IMG/VR virus record: IMGVR_UViG_3300044729_002084
Span: 1-37,358 of that record
Strand: one strand, 5' to 3'
Source: a virus
DNA length: 37,358 nucleotides
The translations under genes and the position numbers were made by a program. The notes below the pieces were generated by a model, which had not been told where the DNA came from, did not search any database, and was given only the letters and a program-made list of their open reading frames with translations. Below are positions 15,715 to 23,407 of the stretch, piece by piece; the stretch's first letter is position 1; the number at the start of each line of letters is the position of its first letter.

Positions 15715-16555
15715 ATTTTGCCTCAATCTTTTCTTTCCATTCTGGCACTCTATTGTATTGATGCACCATTACGTATTTTTCACCTTTACTTGTATATACA
15801 TATTCCCCATCAAAAACAGGCTCAGGACTCAATAGATGGGGTCTGAACGTGTTTATTTTATGCGGGTCTACAGTAGTCCCACATTCACATGCCCAATTCG
15901 TATCATGGTCATTAAACTTTGTAATAGACTTATATGGTTCAATTGACAGCATGGCATTAACACCAGCTTGATCTGGAGTTGGATGTGGAACATTGTTAAT
16001 AGCTAAAGAAACAGCTAATGAAAAGTTTTTAAACATCTCAAATTCACCTGCCATCGATCCTGCATTGTAGATTGGTCTATCTTTCATATAATGGTATAAC
16101 TGAGGAAAACATTCCATCATGTTTTGATTTCCCCATGTTTCATTTTTGTATAGTAGACCTTCACATCCATAATTTAATTTTTTATCACCAAGATGATTTT
16201 CTAACCATATAGAAGGATCTAGTTGAAATACAACATCAGAAATATCTGTAGAAATAACATAACGAATATCTTTCATTTGAGACAAAATTGCCCAATAAAA
16301 ATAATGTCTAAGCATTGGTACTTGATAAGTTGTTCCTTTTGCGAACAAGTATCCATCATTTTTTTCGTTTCTTTGATCTGTTGTCAAATAGACTTCAACA
16401 CCTTCATGTTGTAATTTTTTAATTGTATTATCTGTGATATTAAACGCAACGATTCCAACTCTACCTTTAAAACCACATTTCTTGATTGAGTTCACCCAAT
16501 GTTTCATCCTGTCGTACTTATATTCCGACACGGCACTAATGATCATATCTTGCAT
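15707..16555 (-). CDS. Putative GT-A glycosyltransferase with STDISDVVFQ motif
   Basis: 282 residues. VISTDISDVVFQLDP near residue 100 is a D-x-x-D acidic site preceded by a hydrophobic strand, as in galactosyl/glucosyl transferases of GT-A fold. MIISAVSEYKYDRMKHWVNSI is the N-terminal strand-helix. The late segment RPHLLSPEPVFDGEYV suggests an acceptor loop. AGGA lies 8 nt before ATG 16555; a second ATG at 16546 overlaps the upstream stop (ATGA). Specificity unknown. Confidence 0.65.
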   Translation of the reverse strand: MQDMIISAVSEYKYDRMKHWVNSIKKCGFKGRVGIVAFNITDNTIKKLQHEGVEVYLTTDQRNEKNDGYLFAKGTTYQVPMLRHYFYWAILSQMKDIRYVISTDISDVVFQLDPSIWLENHLGDKKLNYGCEGLLYKNETWGNQNMMECFPQLYHYMKDRPIYNAGSMAGEFEMFKNFSLAVSLAINNVPHPTPDQAGVNAMLSIEPYKSITKFNDHDTNWACECGTTVDPHKINTFRPHLLSPEPVFDGEYVYTSKGEKYVMVHQYNRVPEWKEKIEAKYG

Positions 16556-17334
16556 AGTTTTTTTCCTAAATCTTCAATAATAGAAGTAATGTAAATTGGA
16601 TTAAAAAATACTCTTAGTTCTTCGGTGAGTTTTGTGTTGTCTATGATGAACTGTTCTTTGACAACATCACTGGTACATGAAAATTCACCTTTACCATAAC
16701 CACGAATTAAATTTTTTGCTACTTTACCTATTTCAAGTCCATGATTTGAACTTAAATTATATATTCCTGTCAATTTCTTTCTTGAGATTGAATCTAATAG
16801 AAAAGATGATGTGTATATATCAATAAAATCTCTTTTTGTGTTTTCTCCAATAGAGAATATAATCTTTTCACTATGCTTCAATTGATCCATACAGAAGCCC
16901 ATGAAGGACTGTCTGCCTAATTCGAATCCAAACAGATTAGATCCTCTGACTATGACTGCTCTATCTCCAAACTCATTTAAAATTTTATTCTCACAAATCA
17001 ATTTATTTTCACTATAAAAGTCAAATGGGTTTGTAGGACTTTCTTCGTTATACGTTTTTAATTCTGTTGATGAACCATAAACCTTTCTGGTTGATATCAT
17101 TATATAATGGCAGTTGTTTTCGTATGCGAACTTTGCCATCTCATAATCAACATCAATCTTCTCATCATATGTTTGAGTTTTGAATACTGGGTTCAATGCA
17201 CAATTAATGACACCCTCATACTGAGAAAAATCAACATGATGAATATCTTTGTATGCTACGATATCATAATTTTTCAGTTTAGCTAGTTCATTACCGATGA
17301 AGCTAGTTTTACCAACTATTAATTTTTTCGCCAA
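16543..17334 (-). CDS. Extended SDR NDP-sugar reductase/epimerase, TTG start
   Basis: 263 residues from a TTG at 17334; no ATG exists near the N-terminus, and AAGGA lies about 8 nt upstream. VGKTSFIGNELA is the dinucleotide-binding loop (GxxSFIG, Gly-poor as in some RmlD-like proteins). MISTRKVYG and YSENK provide the Ser/Thr and YxxxK. KRDFIDIYTS matches the late RDF(I/V)DxxD motif. A second sugar SDR in the operon; probable reductase or epimerase of a 4-keto sugar. It overlaps the GT2 gene by 16 nt. Confidence 0.75.
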   Translation of the reverse strand: MAKKLIVGKTSFIGNELAKLKNYDIVAYKDIHHVDFSQYEGVINCALNPVFKTQTYDEKIDVDYEMAKFAYENNCHYIMISTRKVYGSSTELKTYNEESPTNPFDFYSENKLICENKILNEFGDRAVIVRGSNLFGFELGRQSFMGFCMDQLKHSEKIIFSIGENTKRDFIDIYTSSFLLDSISRKKLTGIYNLSSNHGLEIGKVAKNLIRGYGKGEFSCTSDVVKEQFIIDNTKLTEELRVFFNPIYITSIIEDLGKKLCKI

Positions 17335-18029
17335 GGAAGTTTTCCTTTATAAAAATCATTCATTATTTTATTTCCTTGGTCAAAGAACTCTTTAGTTACT
17401 GATCCTTGATTACCATCAAGCATATAGTTTACGGTATACTCTTTTGTGCAATCCCACTCCTTGAAGTGTGTAGCAATGGTATGAAAGAACACTCTATCTT
17501 GACCCCAACCACCATGCCATGCTGATGCTAATTTTATCAAAACGTCACGGCGAACGCAATAGGTATTCGTATCAACATGGTGAGCATTAGTCCATGCTTG
17601 CCATTTGCCTAGACTCTCGCAATCATCATTACATAGGAAATTTCCTTCTTTATCTGTGATCTTTCTTAAACTGTATGCCCACTCCAAATTATTTTTTTGA
17701 ATTGTGTCTACGCAGGACTGAATGTGATTAGGTTCAAACCAACAATCTTGGTCTAAGAACGAAACATAATCTTCATTTACAAGATGAGAGAATGCCGCAT
17801 AGACTCTATGACCATAGAATCCGTTTGCCCCGACATTTTCTGGTAAAAAACAGACTTTGATATTTTTGTTTGATAGGTAGTTGTCTGTAATGACTTTGAC
17901 TTTACCTTTGAATTGATTACCGTCACAGACAACATAACAGGTTGTCGGATAGGTTTGAGATAAAACACTTTCAATGGAACGTCTTACTGTATCCGCTCCA
18001 GTAGTCGGAATAATTACCACTGCACTCAT
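17319..18029 (-). CDS. Glycosyltransferase family 2
   Basis: 236 residues. VVIIPTTGADTVRRSIESVLSQT is the canonical GT2 start. CDG at about 35-37 and the DQD near residue 97 (SFLDQDCWFEP) are the nucleotide- and metal-binding acids. WGQDRVFF supplies the E/D-x-R-like catalytic segment. No transmembrane helices, so soluble or peripheral. GAGG five bases before ATG. First gene of the glycan operon; only 7 nt separate it from the small membrane protein upstream. Confidence 0.85.
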   Translation of the reverse strand: MSAVVIIPTTGADTVRRSIESVLSQTYPTTCYVVCDGNQFKGKVKVITDNYLSNKNIKVCFLPENVGANGFYGHRVYAAFSHLVNEDYVSFLDQDCWFEPNHIQSCVDTIQKNNLEWAYSLRKITDKEGNFLCNDDCESLGKWQAWTNAHHVDTNTYCVRRDVLIKLASAWHGGWGQDRVFFHTIATHFKEWDCTKEYTVNYMLDGNQGSVTKEFFDQGNKIMNDFYKGKLPWRKN

Positions 18030-18036
18030 AATAACC

Positions 18037-18273
18037 TCACTTATCGCTTATGCAATACCCACCTTTAAATTTATAAACACCAGAAGTAATTGAAATCTGT
18101 TCATATATTTCATTATCATGGCACATGTAAGGATCTTTGTAGTTCTTTGTTACATAATACACCGCATATGCTATACCAGCTAACAGCATGATGATTGGAA
18201 TATACTTTATGTATTTCACAATCTCAGGCATCATACCTAAGATTTTAGGTAGTATTTCAAGTAGTTGTTTCAT
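18037..18273 (-). CDS. Small single-span membrane protein
   Basis: 78 residues. One hydrophobic segment at about 24-44 (YIPIIMLLAGIAYAVYYV) is followed by a short C-terminal domain with two Cys (MCHDNE... GGYC), which could form a disulfide if periplasmic. Start overlaps the upstream stop (ATGA). It sits just before the glycan operon. Function unknown. Confidence 0.65.
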   Translation of the reverse strand: MKQLLEILPKILGMMPEIVKYIKYIPIIMLLAGIAYAVYYVTKNYKDPYMCHDNEIYEQISITSGVYKFKGGYCISDK

Positions 18274-18473
18274 TTTCGGTTTCTTGATTTTACTGCATCA
18301 GCCAGCAATGACTTCATTATCAGTAGAACTCTTCCTTTTTCTCTTTCAGTCAATACTCTTACGAGCATTTGTTTATCTTCATAACTTTTTGCATTGTCTA
18401 GAAATTCTTCTGGTACTGTTAGTTTCTTTTTGTTTTTGTATTTTTTGAAATCTGGTTTGATATCGTCTGACAT
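18270..18473 (-). CDS. Small basic hypothetical protein (67 aa)
   Basis: Lys-rich, helical, no membrane segment. The product begins MSDDIKPDFKKYKNKKK and has a regular heptad-like C-terminal half (VLTEREKGRVLLIMKSLLADAV). AAAGG and AGGA lie before the ATG. Coupled to the next gene by ATGA. No family recognised. Confidence 0.6.
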   Translation of the reverse strand: MSDDIKPDFKKYKNKKKLTVPEEFLDNAKSYEDKQMLVRVLTEREKGRVLLIMKSLLADAVKSRNRK

Positions 18474-18495
18474 TTCCTATACCTTTAGGTTAACA

Positions 18496-18780
18496 TCATC
18501 CACGTGTGAGTTTTAATATCCTCTCAATTTGTTTTTCTATTACAGGCTTTCTGTTTGGCCAATAAATGTATTCTTTGTCTGCTGTTTGATATAACTTTTG
18601 TAAGAATGGTATGATAAGTTTCTCTACTTCATTCAATCTTGTTTTATAATCATCTGCTGTTTCTGCTGTTTTGTTTATTACTGAATTATATTCTTCTTCA
18701 GATACGGCAGAGAATCCAAAATCGTCACTAGCATTTTGATACTCTTTGAATACTTTATCAAAGTCATATGATAAACTCAT
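18496..18780 (-). CDS. Conserved T4-like phage hypothetical protein (94 aa)
   Basis: A helical 94-residue protein ending EYIYWPNRKPVIEKQIERIL, a segment seen from memory in short proteins of marine T4-like phages next to the nuclease-like gene. No catalytic motif. ATG overlaps the stop of the upstream gene (AAATGAG). Confidence 0.65.
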   Translation of the reverse strand: MSLSYDFDKVFKEYQNASDDFGFSAVSEEEYNSVINKTAETADDYKTRLNEVEKLIIPFLQKLYQTADKEYIYWPNRKPVIEKQIERILKLTRG

Positions 18781-19508
18781 TTCTTCATTCCCATAAATGG
18801 ATTTTCTTTTTTAGTTTTTGGTGCGATAGAGAAAGGACTGTTCGGCATTTTTTTGATTTTTATTTCTGCTTGTACTTCATAAAATTCAGAACGAGTTGCA
18901 ACACGAACTTTAAAATCTCCAGAGCCTTTAAGTAAAGGTATTGATGCATCAAGACCTAAAGGATTCTTGTTTGAGACTCTATAGAAATCATCGCCTGCTT
19001 GCATGTAATAGGCTGGTTCTGTTTTTCCTTCAGTATAGTGTTCTGTTACCAATTTACCCAAATCACGATTTTCGTCATTTGCAATATAACGATTAATTCC
19101 AGGCTGATCAAAAAAAGATTTCATGACATGAAGTGGCACCGCACCAGGTTCTTTTAGTCCTGATTTTGTAGTGGGAATTTTAATATCTTTTTTTGGTATA
19201 CCAGAATACTTAGAGATTGCTTCAATAAACTTTTTTGCTTCTTGAGACTTGTTCAGAATCTCTACAGCAGCAAAAGCAGTAGGTGTTTTGTATGTTGTTC
19301 TCCATTGACCTTTTTCATAATAAACTCTAGGGTTGGATAAATTGTCAGTATGCGACATTTTAACTTCAACCCAAGTCTTTATGTTTTTATATTCAACTTT
19401 AACATCTGAAAAATCTGTGCCTACTGATGGCCTAGAAGCTTTAATGCCTGGTAGCTTGTTTATTTCTTTTGCTACGTCTTGTTCAAATTTGTCTGATGCT
19501 GCACTCAT
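18777..19508 (-). CDS. PD-(D/E)XK-like putative endonuclease
   Basis: 243 residues. FSDVKVEYKNIKTWVEVK at 33-50 fits the catalytic core, with Asp35, then Glu48-Val-Lys50 thirteen residues later, on two beta strands after an alpha helix (KFEQDVAKEINKL). The rest (residues 100-240) is a larger domain without known motif. It is the first gene behind an exact late promoter at 19538-19545. No obvious Shine-Dalgarno is present. Possible roles are host DNA degradation or genome processing; the target is unknown. Confidence 0.65.
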   Translation of the reverse strand: MSAASDKFEQDVAKEINKLPGIKASRPSVGTDFSDVKVEYKNIKTWVEVKMSHTDNLSNPRVYYEKGQWRTTYKTPTAFAAVEILNKSQEAKKFIEAISKYSGIPKKDIKIPTTKSGLKEPGAVPLHVMKSFFDQPGINRYIANDENRDLGKLVTEHYTEGKTEPAYYMQAGDDFYRVSNKNPLGLDASIPLLKGSGDFKVRVATRSEFYEVQAEIKIKKMPNSPFSIAPKTKKENPFMGMKK

Positions 19509-19537
19509 ATCGTTTTATGAATTAGGTTATAATTAAA

Positions 19538-19545
19538 TATTTATA
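19538..19545 (-). promoter_or_regulatory. T4-type late promoter TATAAATA
   Basis: Exact TATAAATA on the minus strand, 30 nt before the nuclease-like start. Bases 3-5 (TAA) are the stop codon of the helicase gene, the same arrangement as at 8421-8428. Marks the switch from the replication operon to late genes. Confidence 0.7.
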
Positions 19546-20944
19546 CCTTGAAGCCACCAAACTTATTCTTCTGTTTTGACAGTCTTTCTCTATCACCAAA
19601 AGTATTCAGAGGTTTATCGTCAACTTTACCTGCATCAACGATACCATTTTGTGCTGCTTGTTCAACATCATACAATCTCATCTTTGATTTGTCAATACCA
19701 ACAGCAAATCTTTTATGTGTTGTAGGGTCGGAATATCGATTCTTCAACTGCTTGACCATGATCTGATTCAATGCTTCAAGTTCTTCGGATGTTATCAAAG
19801 CAAACATCAAGTCTGCGGTTGCTGGCAGACCAAAAGACTCACTTGTGTCCTCGAGCCCGGGATCAGATGAAGTAAATCCGCTTCTTGTAGTTTGTGTAGC
19901 ACTAACGATTGGTACTCCGTACTCAACTGCAAGACCTCGCAGTTCTTCGGCAATTGACTTGACATAGGTGTATGAATTGACATTTGCTCCTGCTTTGATT
20001 CTTGCGGAGGCACAAATATTAAGATAATCAATAAAAATAATGTCAGGAGTGAAGCTACGTTTGAGATGAAGTTCATTTAGAAGTGTCCTGAAATGTACAG
20101 TAGATGCTGCTGCGGTAGGATATTCTTTGATGATAAGTTTTCCTGTTGTATTATTTCTTACTCTTTGCACCTTCTTATCATACATTTCTTTAGGTAGTGT
20201 TGCAAGCTCATCAATCGTCACATTCAATAAGTTGGCGTCGATTCGTTCTGCAATTTTTTCTTCCGCCATCTCCATTGTGATGTAGAGGACATTCTTTCCT
20301 TGTACCATACAGCCAGCGGCCACATGACACATAAAAAGAGACTTACCAACACCGGTACCAGCCAGAGCGATATTAAGAGTCTTAGCTGGAAGGCCACCTT
20401 TTGTAATTTTGTTGAAGTATTCAAGATCAAATGGAATACGTTCTTCTTTTCTATGATAGAATTCATATCGCTCATCAGAATTTTCTAAGTAATCGTGACC
20501 AATGTTTGTATCAAAACCTACACCCAATGCATCAGCCAATATCTTGGGAATAGCTCCCTTCTCTTTAGATTTATCCTTTCCATCGAGAATAGAAATACTT
20601 TCCAAGACAGCATTATAAATAGCTTTTTCTTGACAAAATATTTCGGATTTGTCGAGGAGCCAAGCGATTTTGGTTTCATCCTTTGAAGTTTCCACAATTT
20701 CTTGTAGATACGTTTCACACTGCGCCACTTGGTCATCTGTAAGATTTTTCTTTTCTTTGACGGCAAGTGTAATAGCTTCAATCGTTGGCGTAGAGTTGTA
20801 AGATGATACGAATGATGATATTTCATTGAAAATTATTCTTTCAGTGCCATGTTGAAAATACTCTGCCTTTAGAAAAGGAATAACTTTTCGTAGATACTCA
20901 TCATTGTAAATCAGATTCTTTAATATCGTCTGTTCCAGTTTCAT
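19541..20944 (-). CDS. 41: Replicative DNA helicase, DnaB/gp41 type
   Basis: 467 residues from ATG 20944 (AGGA 8 nt upstream; the TTG just before it is not needed). An N-terminal DnaB-like helical domain (1-110, LEQTILKNLIYNDEYL) is followed by a RecA-like motor with Walker A AGTGVGKS at 195-202 and Walker B IIFIDYLN. SATQTTRSGF is the sensor region and KNRYSDPTTHKRF the arginine-finger region. It unwinds the fork ahead of the polymerase and works with a primase. It overlaps the upstream gene by 44 nt and ends inside a late promoter. Confidence 0.95.
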   Translation of the reverse strand: MKLEQTILKNLIYNDEYLRKVIPFLKAEYFQHGTERIIFNEISSFVSSYNSTPTIEAITLAVKEKKNLTDDQVAQCETYLQEIVETSKDETKIAWLLDKSEIFCQEKAIYNAVLESISILDGKDKSKEKGAIPKILADALGVGFDTNIGHDYLENSDERYEFYHRKEERIPFDLEYFNKITKGGLPAKTLNIALAGTGVGKSLFMCHVAAGCMVQGKNVLYITMEMAEEKIAERIDANLLNVTIDELATLPKEMYDKKVQRVRNNTTGKLIIKEYPTAAASTVHFRTLLNELHLKRSFTPDIIFIDYLNICASARIKAGANVNSYTYVKSIAEELRGLAVEYGVPIVSATQTTRSGFTSSDPGLEDTSESFGLPATADLMFALITSEELEALNQIMVKQLKNRYSDPTTHKRFAVGIDKSKMRLYDVEQAAQNGIVDAGKVDDKPLNTFGDRERLSKQKNKFGGFKV

Positions 20945-21224
20945 CAATTATATCCTGTTCAAGATTGCCCGACATGATCTCTACCAATAAATCACCTAAG
21001 TAATTTTTGAAGTCTATATCTTTTTCCAATTTCTTAGGTGTATCAACTGTAGATTCTAGCACATCATAAGCAAAAAGTAAATACACATTCCCATGTCTTT
21101 CTTCAAACTTTACCTTACCATATTTGAACACAGTATCTTTGTATTTACCATCTAACAGACGAACGTGTACAGATTGGGGTTCATCTTTGGGATAGATGAA
21201 GCAGTAGTCTATTCCTTCAGTCAT
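20901..21224 (-). CDS. Conserved hypothetical protein between uvsX and 41
   Basis: 107 residues with a beta-rich N-terminal part (YCFIYPKDEPQSVHVRLLDGKYKDTVFKYGKVKF) and an acidic helical tail. From memory, a protein with this opening occurs at the same place in aquatic T4-like phages. GGAG five bases before ATG. Expressed with the replication genes, so a replication or recombination accessory role is possible. Confidence 0.7.
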   Translation of the reverse strand: MTEGIDYCFIYPKDEPQSVHVRLLDGKYKDTVFKYGKVKFEERHGNVYLLFAYDVLESTVDTPKKLEKDIDFKNYLGDLLVEIMSGNLEQDIIDETGTDDIKESDLQ

Positions 21225-22295
21225 TTATGCTCCGTTTGTAGTTTCAACATCAAACACTTCTTCCACTTCATCATCAGAGATGATTTCTCCGTTTGCAATA
21301 CAGTATTTGCTTTCAATGAATTCACGGAAGGACTTTTGTTTCAATACAGGAAGCCAAAAATCTTTGGTATCTGTATCTTTCAGCCTATACTTTTTATCTT
21401 CGTATACGCCATCTTCATCACGACGAGAATACCAGCCGTTGCTTGGTTTAGTTACATGACCGCTTTCGAGTGCGATATCCAATAGACCAGACCACTTGCT
21501 AATGCCACCGTCAAAGGATACAGAAATAGGTATCTTTGATTTTTCTTTAACATATCTACTCTTTTCCACATTAATTATGAAATTATAACCGACAATTTCT
21601 TGTCCTTCTTTTTCTTGCTGTCTACCAATAATAAAGATATTATCAGCAGAATAGTATGATCCTGTACCACCACCAACAATATCTTTCGGGAACATACCGA
21701 TCTCTTTGTATGTATGATTCACCACAATCATGGGTATATCTTTCATTGTAAGATGTGGTGTCACCATGCGAAACAAAGATTTGATTTGTTTTGCTCTGCT
21801 CATATCAGCAACAGACTTTTGGTCCAATGCATCTTCTACTTCTTTCTTTGATGCAAGATTGCCAATAGAATCAATAACAATGATGACTTTATCATCACGT
21901 TCAAGATTTGTTAACTGATTCATAATATCAAACTTTAGCTGTTCAATATCAGTAATAGGAGTGTGAAGCACCCTATTGGTATCAATATTGAATGAGGTAA
22001 AATAAGATTGAGGAGTACCAAACTCAGAGTCATAAAACAAAAGTGCTGCATCTTCATATTTCTCCAAATAAGATTTAGCCATCAATAGACTGAAGGCAGT
22101 CTTGAAGTGTTTTGATGGTCCTGCCCACATAGTCAGACCAGGAGTCAATCCACCATCCAATTTACCACTCAATGCAATATTGATAGCTGGCACAGAAGTT
22201 GGTATCATATCCTTCTGTGTAAAAAACTTCGATTTAGATAGAATAGCAGATTCTTTGATACTACTATTCTTTTTAATTTTTTCCAAAATGCTCAT
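21225..22295 (-). CDS. uvsX: RecA-like recombinase UvsX
   Basis: 356 residues, slightly shorter than T4 UvsX (about 390). Walker A GPSKHFKT at 59-66 is the phage-specific version (T4: GPSKSFKS). VIVIDSIGNLASKKE is Walker B and the following loop, and GGGTGSYYSADNIFII holds the DNA-binding loop 2 region. It forms the presynaptic filament for recombination-dependent replication and repair. AAAGGA 6 nt before ATG. The gene lies between the membrane coiled-coil protein and gp41. Confidence 0.95.
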   Translation of the reverse strand: MSILEKIKKNSSIKESAILSKSKFFTQKDMIPTSVPAINIALSGKLDGGLTPGLTMWAGPSKHFKTAFSLLMAKSYLEKYEDAALLFYDSEFGTPQSYFTSFNIDTNRVLHTPITDIEQLKFDIMNQLTNLERDDKVIIVIDSIGNLASKKEVEDALDQKSVADMSRAKQIKSLFRMVTPHLTMKDIPMIVVNHTYKEIGMFPKDIVGGGTGSYYSADNIFIIGRQQEKEGQEIVGYNFIINVEKSRYVKEKSKIPISVSFDGGISKWSGLLDIALESGHVTKPSNGWYSRRDEDGVYEDKKYRLKDTDTKDFWLPVLKQKSFREFIESKYCIANGEIISDDEVEEVFDVETTNGA

Positions 22296-23407
22296 TTATT
22301 ATCCTTTTCTTTGAAGGCTAAAGGTTCATCGTAATCATATTTAGGTTCTAATTTTTTCACTGCAACATGTTCTACTTTAAACAAACCAGGTGCAATATGT
22401 GTTTCTACTTTTTCGTGGGTAGGTTCTTTAGAAATAGGTGGTATAGACTCACCAGATGCTTCATCTATGACAATGACATTTTCTTTACGAACTTGTACCA
22501 TTTCATCAGACCTTTCCTCATGTCCTGATTTTTCTTCCCTGGGTACTTCTTCCGTAGGCGGATCATTTCGTTCCTCAAGCTTCTTTTTTGCCTCTTGAAC
22601 TCTTTGATATACCGGGTTTTGATCTCTCTCATCGTCCTTCCTTTTTGCTTTCTTTTCTTCACGGACACCCATTGAAATGTTACTTGCAATCAATAATAAC
22701 ACAGCCAGAGGATCAAACACAATCATAATTAATATTATTACCAAACGAACTGCTTTGTCAATAATATCTTTTTCACCAGAACCATAGATGAGTTCAGCTA
22801 CGTATTTGATAGGACCAAAATCAGATTCAGCTTTTCTTAATTCCACACTAAGAGGTACTCGTTCTTCTGTTAGTTTTGCAATCTCTTTTTGTGTTTTGTT
22901 TATTTCTTCATTGAGTTGATTTCTTTCTTTTTGTTGTGACTTTCTGATTTGAATGGATCTTTCTGCTCCACGTTCAGAATCGGAACGAGTCATGACATTA
23001 TCAACAGCAGCATCTAGTTGATTTAGTGTTTTTCTATTTACCTCAATATTTTGTTTTAGTGTCTGTATCTTCTCATCAAGTACTGCAACTTTATCAGCCA
23101 CAGGACTAATGTCTGATGCATGTTCTAGGTGTGCTTTAGATAGATAGCCAAAAATACCCATCGATGTAATGAGCATTAAAATGGCTACAGCAGAAGTTAA
23201 ATACCATTTTAATATTCCTGGTGCTGTTTTCCAGTTACGATATAACCATGATGCAGTTACTAGTTTTGCAGATTCTAGAACTGAACCCATCAAAACAACT
23301 GGCCAGAATGAGCCTGGAAATATTGCAGCTAGTCCAATAACAGAGTAATATGCTGCTACGGCTGAAAGTAATATAGCATTAATAAAGGTAAAGGTAGCGG
23401 TAGTCAT
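22292..23407 (-). CDS. Membrane protein with long coiled coil (371 aa)
   Basis: Three hydrophobic spans in the first 90 residues (about 6-30, 34-55, 65-87) are followed by a coiled coil of about 100 residues (95-200, VLDEKIQTLKQNIEVNRKTL onward). A fourth span at about 218-243 (LVIILIMIVFDPLAVLLLIAS) precedes a charged disordered tail. This architecture is seen from memory as an uncharacterised gene beside the polymerase in marine T4-like phages. Both ends overlap neighbours by 4 nt. Possible membrane anchor of the replication complex; unproven. Confidence 0.75.
   Translation of the reverse strand: MTTATFTFINAILLSAVAAYYSVIGLAAIFPGSFWPVVLMGSVLESAKLVTASWLYRNWKTAPGILKWYLTSAVAILMLITSMGIFGYLSKAHLEHASDISPVADKVAVLDEKIQTLKQNIEVNRKTLNQLDAAVDNVMTRSDSERGAERSIQIRKSQQKERNQLNEEINKTQKEIAKLTEERVPLSVELRKAESDFGPIKYVAELIYGSGEKDIIDKAVRLVIILIMIVFDPLAVLLLIASNISMGVREEKKAKRKDDERDQNPVYQRVQEAKKKLEERNDPPTEEVPREEKSGHEERSDEMVQVRKENVIVIDEASGESIPPISKEPTHEKVETHIAPGLFKVEHVAVKKLEPKYDYDEPLAFKEKDNK

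Noticed and set aside
20224-20475. Minus-strand ORF of 83 codons inside gene 41
   Set aside because: Out-of-frame shadow of a highly conserved helicase, no ribosome-binding site.
20614-20621. Plus-strand TATAAATA inside gene 41
   Set aside because: No plus-strand gene follows; probably a chance occurrence in coding sequence.
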